From an uncultured Dysosmobacter sp. (lineage in GTDB: Bacteria; Bacillota; Clostridia; Oscillospirales; Oscillospiraceae), in the NCBI GenBank assembly GCA_934565855.1, contig CAKTIO010000009.1, forward strand, positions 16,347-80,346: a DNA stretch of 64,000 bases, given 5' to 3'. A program made the translations under genes and the position numbers. Below the pieces are notes generated by a model. The model had not been told where the DNA came from, did not search any database, and saw only the letters and a program-made list of their open reading frames with translations. Shown here piece after piece: positions 33,248 to 42,544 of this stretch. Within the stretch, counting starts at the first letter, position 1, and the number at the start of each line of letters is the position of its first letter.

Positions 33248-34495
33248 TCAGCGAACCTGCCCCTCTCCGTAAATAATGTACTTATAGGAGGTCAATTCCT
33301 CCAGCCCCATCGGTCCGCGGGCATGAATCTTTTGGGTGGAGATGCCGATCTCCGCGCCAAGACCAAACTCTCCGCCGTCTGTAAAGCGGGTAGAGGCATT
33401 GACGTAAACTGCGGCAGCGTCCACCTCATTTAAAAACCGCTGTGCGGTAAAATAGTTAGAGGTCACAATGGCTTCAGAATGACCGGAGGAGTGCTGGTTG
33501 ATGAAGGCGATGGCTTCGGCGGCATCCTTGACGATGCGGACTGCCAGAATATAGTCGCCGTATTCGCTGTCCCAATCCTCTTCTGCTGCCGCGACGCCCC
33601 GCTCCTTCAAAATTTGCAGCGCCTGCGTGTCACAGCGGAGCTGTGTGTTTTTCCGATCCAGCAGGGGGACGGCTTTTTTCAAAAAGGCTTCTGCCACGTC
33701 CTCTGCAATCAGGACACATTCGGCGGCGTTGCACACAGAGGGGCGGGAGCATTTGGCGTTATACAAAATTTCCGCACCCATATCCAGATCTGCGTCCCGG
33801 TCAATGTAAACATGGCAGACACCCTCTCCGGTACGGATGACTGGAACGCTGGCATTTTTGGCAACGGAGCGGATGAGCTTTGCACCTCCCCGGGGAATGA
33901 GGACGTCCACATAGTCGTTCAGATGCATCAGCTCGTGGGCGGATTCGTGGCTGGTATCCTGCACCAGAGAAATACAGTCGGAGGGCAGCCCGGCGTTTAC
34001 CAACGCTTCCCGCATCAGTTCCACGGCGACCCGGTTGGAGCGGATCGCCTCTCTGCCGCCCCGCAGAATAACGGCGTTGCCGGATTTCAGGCAGAGTACA
34101 GCGGCGTCCACCGTGACGTTGGGACGCGCCTCGTAAATCATGGCGATAACACCCAGAGGGACCCTGCGCTGACCAATCAGCAGTCCATTGGGACGGGCGT
34201 CCATTTTGGTGACCCTTCCAATGGGATCCGGCAGGGAGATGACTTGGCGAATCCCGGAAATGATATCGTCGATCCGTTCAGAGGTCAGCGTCAAACGGTC
34301 CAGCATTGCCTCTCGCATACCGGACTGACGGGCGGCGGACAGATCCTCTGCGTTGGCGTCCAGCCAGCGCTGGCGCTTGGTGTCCAGTGTCTGGGCAATG
34401 GATTCCAGCGCGGCGTTTTTGGCAGCTTCACCAGCAATGGCAAGGGTGCGGGCTGCCGCCTTGGCGGCAGCACCCTGTTGTTCGATCACAGTCAT
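33248..34495 (-). CDS. proA: Gamma-glutamyl phosphate reductase
   Basis: This 415-residue NADPH-dependent enzyme converts gamma-glutamyl phosphate to glutamate semialdehyde in proline synthesis. The catalytic Cys lies in Ala-Lys-Cys-Ser-Arg-Pro-Ser-Val-Cys-Asn-Ala. Family blocks are Glu-Ala-Arg-Pro-Asn-Val-Thr-Val-Asp-Ala near residue 120 and Phe-Gly-Leu-Gly-Ala-Glu-Ile-Gly-Ile-Ser-Thr near the C-terminus. The length equals that of B. subtilis ProA. AAAGGAG lies eight bases before the ATG at 34495. It follows proB by four bases. Confidence 0.97.
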   Translation of the reverse strand: MTVIEQQGAAAKAAARTLAIAGEAAKNAALESIAQTLDTKRQRWLDANAEDLSAARQSGMREAMLDRLTLTSERIDDIISGIRQVISLPDPIGRVTKMDARPNGLLIGQRRVPLGVIAMIYEARPNVTVDAAVLCLKSGNAVILRGGREAIRSNRVAVELMREALVNAGLPSDCISLVQDTSHESAHELMHLNDYVDVLIPRGGAKLIRSVAKNASVPVIRTGEGVCHVYIDRDADLDMGAEILYNAKCSRPSVCNAAECVLIAEDVAEAFLKKAVPLLDRKNTQLRCDTQALQILKERGVAAAEEDWDSEYGDYILAVRIVKDAAEAIAFINQHSSGHSEAIVTSNYFTAQRFLNEVDAAAVYVNASTRFTDGGEFGLGAEIGISTQKIHARGPMGLEELTSYKYIIYGEGQVR

Positions 34496-34499
34496 ATGC

Positions 34500-35306
34500 T
34501 CAGCTCCTTTTTGCAGCGAAGCGGGTCCCAATTTCCTTTCCCGCAACGATATCGTAAATGTCCTCCATGCGCGCGCCGTTGGTGATCACCATGTCGCAGC
34601 CGGCGTCCATAGCCACCTTGGCGGCAGTCAGCTTGGTTGCCATACCGCCGGTTCCGCGCCAGGTTCCGCTGCCGCCTGCCATGCTTAAAATTTCCGGGGT
34701 CAGGCAGTCTACGCGGTGGATGAGCCGCGCGTCCGGGTGCGTGTGCGGATCGGCTTCGTAGAGACCGTCAATGTCGCTCATAAGGATCAGCAGGTCAGCG
34801 TGGCACAGCTTGGCGACAATGGCGGAGAGGGTGTCGTTATCGCCCAGCACCTTATGCCGCCCGGTCTCAATCTCCGCGGAGGAGACGGAGTCGTTTTCAT
34901 TGACGACGGGAATGACGTGCATGCCCAGCAGCGCCTCAAAGGTGCCGGAAAGATGCTCCGAGCGGACGGGATCGTCCACATCCTCTCCAGTCAGCAGAAT
35001 CTGCGCGACGGAGCGGTTGTATTCAGAGAAGAGCTTGTCGTAGATATGCATGATGCGGCACTGACCCACTGCGGCGGCTGCCTGCTTCATCCGCAGCTCC
35101 TTTGGGCGTTCCGGCAGAGAGAGCTTTGCCGTTCCGATGGCGATAGCGCCGGAGGATACCAGAATCAATTCATGCCCATAGCCGCTCAGGTCGGACAGAA
35201 CGCGGATTAGACGCTCCATGCTTTGTAAATTGACCGCGCCGGTGTCGTGTGTCAGGGTAGAGGTGCCCACCTTTACCACGATGCGATAGCAGGTTTTTTG
35301 CCACAT
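34500..35306 (-). CDS. proB: Glutamate 5-kinase
   Basis: A 268-residue amino-acid kinase making gamma-glutamyl phosphate, the first step of proline synthesis. Motifs are Val-Val-Lys-Val-Gly-Thr-Ser-Thr-Leu, Leu-Val-Ser-Ser-Gly-Ala-Ile-Ala-Ile-Gly and Asn-Glu-Asn-Asp-Ser-Val-Ser. The C-terminal PUA domain of many ProB proteins is missing, so this is the short form. Feedback inhibition by proline is normally in the kinase domain and may be kept. It forms an operon with proA; no proC lies nearby. Confidence 0.96.
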   Translation of the reverse strand: MWQKTCYRIVVKVGTSTLTHDTGAVNLQSMERLIRVLSDLSGYGHELILVSSGAIAIGTAKLSLPERPKELRMKQAAAAVGQCRIMHIYDKLFSEYNRSVAQILLTGEDVDDPVRSEHLSGTFEALLGMHVIPVVNENDSVSSAEIETGRHKVLGDNDTLSAIVAKLCHADLLILMSDIDGLYEADPHTHPDARLIHRVDCLTPEILSMAGGSGTWRGTGGMATKLTAAKVAMDAGCDMVITNGARMEDIYDIVAGKEIGTRFAAKRS

Positions 35307-35461
35307 AAATACTCAACTCCGTTTCCTTTGGTTTTCCGCAGACGCTGCCGCGCCGCGGGGAACTGAAAAGTTAAGGAAAGTATATCACAGCGCGGAGGAA
35401 AAGAAAAGTATGACTAAACAGGAAAAAAGCGCAGAAAATACCGGGGGAAGAAGGCGAGAAC

Positions 35462-36193
35462 ATGGTAGAGCATACGAAAAATTCCGAACCGGAGAAAGGT
35501 ACCTCCCGGGAGGAGACACAGCCGGTAGAGATTTGGACGCAGCCGATTGTGGATTTTGGAAGCACGGAGACAAAAACGCCGCACGGTACTATCCACTGCC
35601 TGACCATCATCGGACAGGTAGAGGGACATCTGCTGGCGCCGCAGAACTCCAAAACCACGAAATATGAGCATGTGATGCCGCTGCTGGCGGCGCTGGAGGA
35701 AAACCCGGAGATCGCGGGACTTTTGATCCTGCTGAACACCGTGGGCGGTGATGTGGAGGCGGGATTGGGCATTGCGGAGCTGATCGCAGGAATGAGCAAG
35801 CCGACAGTGTCGCTGGTTCTGGGAGGAAGCCATTCCATCGGCATCCCGCTGGCGGTGTCCGCAAGGACCAGCTTTGCCGTTCCCTCTGCCGCCATGACGG
35901 TTCATCCGGTGCGGATGAACGGCACGGTGGTCGCTGCGCCGCAGACCTACCAGTATTTTGACCGTCTCCAGGACAGGATTGTGGAGTTTGTTGTGCAGAA
36001 CAGCCGCATCAGCCGAAAGAAATTTCTGGAGCTGATGATGAAAACAGGAGAAATGGCGGCGGATGTCGGCAGTGTGCTGTATGGGCAGCAGGCGGTGGAG
36101 TTGGGGCTGATTGACCGGATTGGCGGTCTCTCCGACGCGCTGGAGGAGCTGTACCGGCAGATCGGGGAAAAACGGGAAAATTCACAGAAATAG
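35462..36193 (+). CDS. tepA: ClpP-like serine protease, TepA family
   Basis: A 243-residue member of the ClpP/crotonase superfamily resembling B. subtilis TepA. The likely nucleophile is Ser125 in Gly-Gly-Ser-His-Ser-Ile-Gly-Ile-Pro and the His is His148 in Met-Thr-Val-His-Pro-Val. The oxyanion-forming Asn-Thr-Val-Gly-Gly-Asp-Val-Glu precedes them. The N-terminal 40 residues are polar. Roles proposed for TepA include spore-protein turnover or secretion support. It is divergent from proB and often precedes an FtsK/SpoIIIE gene in Clostridia, but here smc follows. Confidence 0.9.
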   Translation: MVEHTKNSEPEKGTSREETQPVEIWTQPIVDFGSTETKTPHGTIHCLTIIGQVEGHLLAPQNSKTTKYEHVMPLLAALEENPEIAGLLILLNTVGGDVEAGLGIAELIAGMSKPTVSLVLGGSHSIGIPLAVSARTSFAVPSAAMTVHPVRMNGTVVAAPQTYQYFDRLQDRIVEFVVQNSRISRKKFLELMMKTGEMAADVGSVLYGQQAVELGLIDRIGGLSDALEELYRQIGEKRENSQK

Positions 36194-36200
36194 CGGAAGG

Positions 36201-36233
36201 AATGGGCGGAGGAGGAGAATCCCGCCCATTTTT
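36201..36233 (+). terminator. Terminator after tepA
   Basis: AATGGGCGG (36201-36209) pairs with CCGCCCATT (36222-36230) and runs into a T5 tract. Confidence 0.8.
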
Positions 36234-36245
36234 CTGCGCTTTCCC

Positions 36246-36293
36246 TTGCAATGAAAGAACTTTTTTGATACGATAAACCATGATTATCGTATC
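36246..36293 (+). promoter_or_regulatory. smc promoter overlapped by a perfect palindrome
   Basis: TTGCAA (36246-36251), a 17-bp spacer and TACGAT (36269-36274). A perfect 10-bp inverted repeat GATACGATAA/TTATCGTATC (36267-36276 with 36284-36293, centre ACCATGA) covers the -10 and the start site. This is the layout of an operator. Confidence 0.6.
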
Positions 36294-36344
36294 TTGGGAC
36301 TTTAGACCCATTTGCAGTTGAATTTTGAAACAGAGGTAGAAGCT

Positions 36345-39300
36345 GTGTATTTGAAGGCGTTGGAAATTCAGGGGTTCAAATCGTTTCCAGATAAAACGAT
36401 TCTGAGCTTCGGAGAAGACATTACTGCCATTGTTGGTCCCAATGGCAGTGGAAAATCCAATATTTCCGATGCCATCCGCTGGGTCATGGGAGAACAGAGT
36501 ACCAAAAGCCTGCGGGGCGCCAAAATGGAGGACGTCATTTTTGGCGGCACGGCAAAAAGACCGCCCCAGGGCTTTGCGCAGGTGACGCTGGTGCTGGACA
36601 ACACAGAACATATCCTCCCGACAATGGAGGAAGCGGAGATTGCCGTGACCCGCCGGTACTACCGCAGCGGAGAGAGTGAGTATTACATCAACCGGCAGTC
36701 GGTGCGGCTGCGGGATGTGGTTGAGCTGTTTCTGGACACCGGCATGGGAAAAGAGGGCTACGCTCTGATCGGGCAGGGAAAAATTGACGAGATCCTCTCC
36801 ACCAAAAGCGAGGACCGGAGAGAGATTTTTGAAGAGGCCGCCGGAATTTCTAAGTACCGCCACAGAAAAGAGGAGGCGGAGCGGAAGCTGGAGCGTACAG
36901 AGGAAAACCTGCTGCGGATCGACGATAAGATTGCGGAGCTGGAGCTACAGGTAGTTCCCCTTCGGGAGCAGGCGGAAAAGGCAAAGAGATATCTGCTTTT
37001 ACGGGATGAATTGCGGAGCTTGGAGATCTCCGTTTGGCTGACCAATCTGGATGAGGTCAAGGCGGAAGCCCGAAAGCTGGAGATCAGCCGCCGTGCCGCG
37101 GAGGAGGACCGGGAGCGGTCCCAGCGGCAGCTGGAGCAGCTCTATGCCGAGGGAGAAGCATGCGGTGAGAAAATGCGAAACACCGACATGGAAACGGAGA
37201 AGGCGCGGGAGACTCTGGCAGAGGTGGAGCGGCAGATCACAGAGCAGCAGTCTGCCGTAACGGTGCTGGAAGCCGGGATCGCCCACAGCCGGGAGAATAT
37301 CGCGCTGGCAGAAAAGGAGCTGCAGGAGCGGGATTCCCGGACAGGAAGCTTACAGCGGCAGCTGGAGGAGCAGGAGCGCCGGATCAGGGAAATCGGTCGG
37401 CGGGAGCAGGAGCTTTCCGCGCAGGTACAGGAGCTGCTGCGGCAGGCGGCGGAGCAGGCGGCGCAGGCAGAGGGCGAGGAGTCGGAAACGGCGGCGCTCC
37501 GCCACAGAGCGGCAGAGGCGGCGGCAGCTGCTGCGGATGCCAAGGGGACCCTGCTGTCCATTGAGGCGGAAAACGGGCAGCTTTTGCAGCGGAGGAATGC
37601 AGCAGAAGCAGAAGCCCGGGGAATGGAAGTCCAACGCCTGGAAGCCGCTGCGCAGCTGAAGGAGGCGCAGCAGGCGCTGGAGACGGCACGGGAGGAGGTC
37701 ACAGCAGCGGAAAATGTGATCTCAGGCTACCGCCTCCGGTTGGAGGAGCGAGAGAAGAAATACGCCGCCGCGACCGAGCAGAAGACCCGCCTGACCGTGG
37801 AAACAGGAGCGGTGGAGAACCGCGTCCGTTTGCTGCGGGAAATGGAACGGGATTACGAAGGCTTTTCCCGGGCAGTCAAATCTGTGATGCAGGCGAAGGG
37901 GACGCTGCGGGGGATTCACGGTCCGGTGGCAAGCCTGATGAAGGTGGAGCAGACATATTCCGTTGCCATTGAGGTGGCGCTGGGCTCCGGCTTGCAGAAC
38001 ATTGTGGTGGACCGGGAGGAGGACGCCAAGGCAGCCATTGGTTATTTGAAACGGCGGGACGGAGGAAGAGCGACCTTTCTGCCGCTGACCGCGATTCGCG
38101 GGGAAGAGCTGCGGGAGCCGCGGCTGAACGGAGAATTCGGCTTTTTGGGCATTGCCTCTCAGCTGGTGCGGTTTGACAGCGCGTACCGGAGCATTTTCCA
38201 GAGTCTGCTGGGACGGACCGTGATCGTGGAGGATCTGGACTGCGGAATCACGCTGTCCAGAAAATATCAGAACCGGTTCCGCATTGTTACGCTGGACGGG
38301 CAGGTCATCAACCGCGGCGGCTCTATGACAGGCGGCAGCATCAGCCGGAATGCCGGAGTCTTATCCCGGGCGGCGGAGCTGGAAAGGCTGGACGGGCAGT
38401 GCCGGGAGCTGCGGGGGAAGCTGACTGCCGCGGCTGCGGCGGAGGAAGCGCTGCATAGAGACTGCACTGCGGTGCAGTATGAGCTGGACGCCGCTCAGGG
38501 CAGGCAGCGGACTGCGGAGAATGAGGTCCTCCGCCTGGAAGGGCAGACCCGGCATTATCAGGTGCTGGCGGAGACCCTGCAAAAAAGCGGAGAGGAACGG
38601 CAGCGGGAAGCCTCCGCATTGGCGGACAGGCTGCGGGAGAATCAGATCCGCAGTGAGACGGCGAAGCAGGAGCTTGCAAAGCAGGGGACAGAGCAGGAGA
38701 CCTGTCAGGCGGCGATTGCCCAGCGGATTTCCGGGCAAGCCGCCCGGCTGGAGGAATCCGAAAGGCTGGCAGATGAGATCTCTGCCCGGAAAACACAGCT
38801 GGCGGAGCTGCATACGGAAAAAGAGGTGCTGGGAAAAGGCTTGCAGGATCTGCGGGAGCTGAACCGGCAGCTGAGTGGAGACCGCATGGAAAAGGAGCGG
38901 CAGCTACAGGGCTACCGGCAGCAGATCCAGTCGGCAGAGCAGGAGATCCGGCAGCATGAAGAAAACGCATCCGCCCTGTCCGCAAGGGCAGAGGAATGGA
39001 AGGACCGCCTGACAGCGTTGGGCAGACAGCGGATGGAGCTGGAGGCGGAGCGCACGGCGAAAAACCGCGCGGGACAGGAGATGAACGAGACCCTGCTGAA
39101 CGCGGAGCGCTCCGCGTCCCGGCTGGAACAGAAGGTCGCTGCCGCCGCGATGGAGGAAAAGCAGATACTGGACCGGCTGTGGGACCGCTATGAGCTGAAC
39201 CACACGGATGCGCAGGCGCAGCGGATCGAGCTGGAGAGCCTTTCCAGGGCTGGACGGCGGATCGGAGAGCTGAAGCGGGATATGTCCGCGCTGGGAACGC

Positions 39301-39911
39301 CAAATCTGGGCGCGGTAGAGGAGTACGAGCGGGTAAATACCCGGTATACATACCTCTCCGGGCAGAAAAACGATGTGGAGCAGGCGAAGACAGAGCTGCG
39401 CGGCGTGATCGGAGAGATCACCAGCCAGATGACCCGCATCTTTGCGGAGCAATTCCATCTGCTTCAGCAGAGCTTTCAGGAGACGTTTCAGGAGCTGTTT
39501 GGCGGCGGTCAGGCGGCACTGGAGCTGGAGGATGAGACGGATATTCTGAACTGCGGCATTGAGATCAAGGCGCAGCCCCCGGGAAAGACCTTAAAGAGCA
39601 TTACGCTGCTGTCCGGCGGAGAAAAGGCGTTTGTTGCCATTGCCCTGTATTTCGCAATTTTGAAGGTCCACCCAACGCCCTTCTGCGTGCTGGATGAGAT
39701 CGAAGCGGCGCTGGACGATGCCAATGTGAACCGGTATATCCGCTATATGCGGCGGCTGACTGGAAAAACGCAGTTTATTGTTATCACGCACCGGCGTGGA
39801 ACGATGGAGGGCGCGGATGTGCTCTACGGCGTGACCATGCAGGAGCAGGGTGTCAGCAAGGTTCTGACGATCCATATGAACGATTTGGCAAAAGAGTTGA
39901 ATATCAAGTAA
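36345..39911 (+). CDS. smc: Chromosome segregation ATPase SMC
   Basis: This 1188-residue condensin subunit organises and segregates the chromosome with ScpA and ScpB. Walker A is at residues 31-39 (Gly-Pro-Asn-Gly-Ser-Gly-Lys-Ser-Asn). Two long coiled coils flank a hinge (about residues 510-670, with Asn-Arg-Gly-Gly-Ser-Met-Thr-Gly-Gly). The signature Leu-Leu-Ser-Gly-Gly-Glu-Lys and Walker B Cys-Val-Leu-Asp-Glu-Ile-Glu-Ala-Ala-Leu-Asp-Asp are near the C-terminus. The start is the GTG at 36345 giving Met-Tyr-Leu-Lys-Ala-Leu-Glu-Ile, with AGAGGT upstream. It is 13 bp before ftsY. Confidence 0.97.
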   Translation: MYLKALEIQGFKSFPDKTILSFGEDITAIVGPNGSGKSNISDAIRWVMGEQSTKSLRGAKMEDVIFGGTAKRPPQGFAQVTLVLDNTEHILPTMEEAEIAVTRRYYRSGESEYYINRQSVRLRDVVELFLDTGMGKEGYALIGQGKIDEILSTKSEDRREIFEEAAGISKYRHRKEEAERKLERTEENLLRIDDKIAELELQVVPLREQAEKAKRYLLLRDELRSLEISVWLTNLDEVKAEARKLEISRRAAEEDRERSQRQLEQLYAEGEACGEKMRNTDMETEKARETLAEVERQITEQQSAVTVLEAGIAHSRENIALAEKELQERDSRTGSLQRQLEEQERRIREIGRREQELSAQVQELLRQAAEQAAQAEGEESETAALRHRAAEAAAAAADAKGTLLSIEAENGQLLQRRNAAEAEARGMEVQRLEAAAQLKEAQQALETAREEVTAAENVISGYRLRLEEREKKYAAATEQKTRLTVETGAVENRVRLLREMERDYEGFSRAVKSVMQAKGTLRGIHGPVASLMKVEQTYSVAIEVALGSGLQNIVVDREEDAKAAIGYLKRRDGGRATFLPLTAIRGEELREPRLNGEFGFLGIASQLVRFDSAYRSIFQSLLGRTVIVEDLDCGITLSRKYQNRFRIVTLDGQVINRGGSMTGGSISRNAGVLSRAAELERLDGQCRELRGKLTAAAAAEEALHRDCTAVQYELDAAQGRQRTAENEVLRLEGQTRHYQVLAETLQKSGEERQREASALADRLRENQIRSETAKQELAKQGTEQETCQAAIAQRISGQAARLEESERLADEISARKTQLAELHTEKEVLGKGLQDLRELNRQLSGDRMEKERQLQGYRQQIQSAEQEIRQHEENASALSARAEEWKDRLTALGRQRMELEAERTAKNRAGQEMNETLLNAERSASRLEQKVAAAAMEEKQILDRLWDRYELNHTDAQAQRIELESLSRAGRRIGELKRDMSALGTPNLGAVEEYERVNTRYTYLSGQKNDVEQAKTELRGVIGEITSQMTRIFAEQFHLLQQSFQETFQELFGGGQAALELEDETDILNCGIEIKAQPPGKTLKSITLLSGGEKAFVAIALYFAILKVHPTPFCVLDEIEAALDDANVNRYIRYMRRLTGKTQFIVITHRRGTMEGADVLYGVTMQEQGVSKVLTIHMNDLAKELNIK

Positions 39912-39924
39912 GGGGGAGGACCCT

Positions 39925-40797
39925 GTGGGTTTTTTTGACAAAATAAAGAAGATCACGACAAACCTTTTCGGCGGCTTTACAGAGGCGGACGAAGCGTTTT
40001 TTGACGAACTGGAGGAAACGCTGATCTTAGCCGATTTGGGTGTGGAAACCGCCACGGAGGCAGTGGAGGAGCTGCGGACCCGTGTGAAAAAGGAGAAGCT
40101 GAAGAGCCAGGAGGAGATCCGGGACGCCCTGCGGGACATTCTGGTAGACATGATGGATGTGGAGAATACCGGCTTGGATTTGTCCACAAAGCCCACGGTG
40201 ATTCTGGTGATCGGCGTGAACGGGGTGGGAAAGACCACCTCCATCGGAAAAATGGGCTATCAGCTGAAGCAGGAGGGAAAGCGTGTGCTGTTCTGCGCGG
40301 CGGACACCTTCCGCGCGGCGGCGGCTGACCAGCTGGAGATCTGGGCAGAACGGGCAGGCTGTGAGCTGGTGCGCCAGCACGAGGGAGCCGACCCCGGCGC
40401 TGTGCTGTTTGACGCACTTCAGGCGGCAAAGGCGCGCAATGTGGACGTTGTGCTGTGTGACACGGCGGGACGCCTGCACAATAAAGCAAACCTGATGGCG
40501 GAGCTGGCGAAGCTCAGCAAGATCATCGACCGGGAATGCCCGGGAGCGGCACGGGAAACACTGCTGGTGCTGGACGCTACGACCGGGCAGAACGGTTTGA
40601 TCCAGGCGCGCCAATTCAAGGAGACAGCCGGACTGACGGGCATCATTCTGACCAAGCTGGACGGAACGGCAAAGGGCGGCATTGTCATCGCCATTTCCAG
40701 AGAGCTGGGCATTCCTGTGAAATTTGCAGGCGTGGGTGAGGGACTTCAGGACCTACGCCCCTTCCAGGCAAGAGAGTATGTGGAAGCCATTGTGTAA
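39925..40797 (+). CDS. ftsY: Signal recognition particle receptor FtsY
   Basis: A 290-residue SRP-type GTPase that docks ribosome-SRP complexes at the membrane. It consists only of the NG domain; the acidic A domain of E. coli FtsY is absent. G motifs are [15 protein letters not shown] and [10 protein letters not shown]. The start is a GTG with GGGGGAGG five bases upstream; the amphipathic N-terminus (Gly-Phe-Phe-Asp-Lys-Ile-Lys-Lys) is the membrane-targeting helix. Confidence 0.97.
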   Translation: MGFFDKIKKITTNLFGGFTEADEAFFDELEETLILADLGVETATEAVEELRTRVKKEKLKSQEEIRDALRDILVDMMDVENTGLDLSTKPTVILVIGVNGVGKTTSIGKMGYQLKQEGKRVLFCAADTFRAAAADQLEIWAERAGCELVRQHEGADPGAVLFDALQAAKARNVDVVLCDTAGRLHNKANLMAELAKLSKIIDRECPGAARETLLVLDATTGQNGLIQARQFKETAGLTGIILTKLDGTAKGGIVIAISRELGIPVKFAGVGEGLQDLRPFQAREYVEAIV

Positions 40798-40809
40798 GGA
40801 GGCGGCGGG

Positions 40810-41196
40810 ATGATCGTCAAGTGTCCATACTGCTATCAGAAAATGCAGGTGCGCACCAGTCAGCTGCTGTTTCGCGGACGGCTGAGCGTAGCCTGCCCCA
40901 AATGCCGCCATGCCGTATATCAGGCGCTGCGGAAGGAATTGCAGGTGCTGCAATGGCTCATGGTGGCAGTGGCGTGTGTGATTGGCGCATGGTGCGGAAG
41001 GCTGAATATTCCCGGCGGCACGGCGGTCCGCCTGCTGCTGGTCATTGCCGTGATTGCCGTGACCCTTGTGCTGGGAGAGCTGTGCAGCCGGTGGATATCC
41101 CGGGAGAGGATTCTGATGGAAAAGACGCGGCGGATGCTGGAACGGCAGCATCAGGAAGAAAGGACCGCCAAAAAAGGAAAGAAGGCAAAACGATGA
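40810..41196 (+). CDS. Zinc-ribbon membrane protein of unknown function
   Basis: A 128-residue protein. The N-terminus has Cys-Pro-Tyr-Cys (residues 5-8) and Cys-Pro-Lys-Cys (about 29-32), an MJ0042-like zinc ribbon. Two hydrophobic segments follow (about 47-63 and 73-90). The C-terminal 35 residues are highly basic and helical (Arg-Glu-Arg, Lys-Lys-Gly-Lys-Lys). The Shine-Dalgarno is AGGAGG and the stop overlaps the rph start by four bases. The position between ftsY and rph suggests a link to membrane or RNA metabolism, but no function is known. Confidence 0.8.
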   Translation: MIVKCPYCYQKMQVRTSQLLFRGRLSVACPKCRHAVYQALRKELQVLQWLMVAVACVIGAWCGRLNIPGGTAVRLLLVIAVIAVTLVLGELCSRWISRERILMEKTRRMLERQHQEERTAKKGKKAKR

Positions 41197-41909
41197 GAAT
41201 CGATGGTCGGGCGTTGGACGAGCTGCGCCCCATTCAGGTGGAGACGGATTTTGTGAGATTTGCGGAGGGAAGCTGTCTGATCTCCTGCGGAGACACCAAG
41301 GTGCTGTGCTGCGCCAGCGTAGAGGATAAGGTCCCTCCCCATGTACCGGAGGGAACCGGATGGGTGACAGCGGAATACTCCATGCTGCCCCGGGCAAACC
41401 GGGAGCGGAGCAAGCGGGATGTTGCCAAGCTGAAGCTGTCGCCCAGAAGCGCGGAAATCCAGCGGCTGGTGGGACGTAGCCTGCGGGCTGCGGTAGACCT
41501 GCAGGTGCTGGGCGAGCATACTATTACCGTGGACTGTGATGTGCTGCAGGGCGATGGCGGGACCCGGACAGCCTCCGTGACAGGCGGCTTTATTGCACTG
41601 GCGCTGGCGTGCCGGAGGCTGGTGGCGGAGGGGGTTCTGGAAAAAAGCCCCATCCTCCACTATATCTCCGGTGTTTCCGCTGGAATCGTGGAGGACCAGC
41701 CCATGCTGGATCTGCGCTATACAGAGGACAGCCGTGCGATGGTGGACCTGAACTGTATCATGAATGAACGCGGAGAGTTGGTGGAGATTCAGGGAACCGG
41801 AGAGGGACGCGCCTTTACCATGCAGGAGCAGCAGGAATTACTTCGTCTGTGTGAAAAGGGCAACCGGGAATTGCTGTCCATCCAGAAAAAGGTTTTGGAG
41901 GGAGCATAA
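41193..41909 (+). CDS. rph: Ribonuclease PH
   Basis: This 238-residue phosphorolytic 3'-5' exoribonuclease trims tRNA 3' ends. The N-terminus Met-Arg-Ile-Asp-Gly-Arg-Ala-Leu-Asp-Glu-Leu-Arg, the block Arg-Ser-Lys-Arg-Asp-Val and the phosphate-site region Gly-Asp-Gly-Gly-Thr-Arg-Thr-Ala-Ser are all present. The length equals the family norm. It is read in a different frame from the overlapping upstream gene, with the ATG at 41193 inside the ATGA overlap. It is followed one base later by rdgB, an order common in Firmicutes. Confidence 0.97.
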   Translation: MRIDGRALDELRPIQVETDFVRFAEGSCLISCGDTKVLCCASVEDKVPPHVPEGTGWVTAEYSMLPRANRERSKRDVAKLKLSPRSAEIQRLVGRSLRAAVDLQVLGEHTITVDCDVLQGDGGTRTASVTGGFIALALACRRLVAEGVLEKSPILHYISGVSAGIVEDQPMLDLRYTEDSRAMVDLNCIMNERGELVEIQGTGEGRAFTMQEQQELLRLCEKGNRELLSIQKKVLEGA

Positions 41910-41910
41910 T

Positions 41911-42507
41911 ATGGAGCAGAAGTTTGTTCTGGCGACCCATAATCCGGGAAAGCTGAAGGAAATGTCATCCATTCTCGGAAAGCTTGGGGTTCAGGTGGTG
42001 ATGCCCGCGGAGCTGGGGATCACGGTGGACGTGGAGGAAACGGGAACGACCTTTGTGGAGAATGCACGCCTCAAGGCGCAGGCAATCTGCCAGCAGGCGG
42101 GACTTCCGGCAATCGCGGATGATTCCGGCTTGTGTGTGGACGCTCTGAATGGCGGTCCCGGTGTATATTCCGCCCGGTATGGCGGAGAGGAACTGGATGA
42201 CCGGGGGCGGTATTTGCTGCTGCTGAGCTCCATGCGGGGCGCAGCGACCCGGGCGGCACACTTTTCCTGTGCCATTGTCTGTGCGTTTCCCAATGGGGAT
42301 GAGCTGCAGGCAGAGGGACGAGTGGATGGGACCATTGCCTTTGCGCCGATGGGAGAGGGCGGATTCGGATACGATCCGGTATTTTTCTACCCGGAAAAGG
42401 CAAAGACCTTCGGACAGCTGTCTGAGGAAGAAAAAAGCGCGGTGTCTCACCGGGGACGGGCGCTGACAGATTTTTCGGAAAAGCTGGAAACCTATTTGAA
42501 GAAATAA
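41911..42507 (+). CDS. rdgB: XTP/dITP diphosphatase (RdgB/HAM1)
   Basis: A 198-residue house-cleaning enzyme hydrolysing non-canonical purine nucleoside triphosphates to monophosphates. The N-terminal Leu-Ala-Thr-His-Asn-Pro-Gly-Lys-Leu is the nucleotide-binding signature. Ala-Asp-Asp-Ser-Gly-Leu-Cys-Val-Asp-Ala-Leu supplies the metal-binding acids. Gly-Phe-Gly-Tyr-Asp-Pro-Val-Phe and Ser-His-Arg-Gly-Arg-Ala close the site. The ATG at 41911 follows GGAGGGAG; the frame is open earlier but overlaps rph. Confidence 0.97.
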   Translation: MEQKFVLATHNPGKLKEMSSILGKLGVQVVMPAELGITVDVEETGTTFVENARLKAQAICQQAGLPAIADDSGLCVDALNGGPGVYSARYGGEELDDRGRYLLLLSSMRGAATRAAHFSCAIVCAFPNGDELQAEGRVDGTIAFAPMGEGGFGYDPVFFYPEKAKTFGQLSEEEKSAVSHRGRALTDFSEKLETYLKK

Positions 42508-42544
42508 CCGTCTTATATAAAAGACGGAGAAAACAGGAGCATCT

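Noticed and set aside
40821..41192. 5' extension of the rph frame
   Set aside because: The frame is open upstream but overlaps the zinc-ribbon membrane gene; RNase PH homology begins exactly at 41193.
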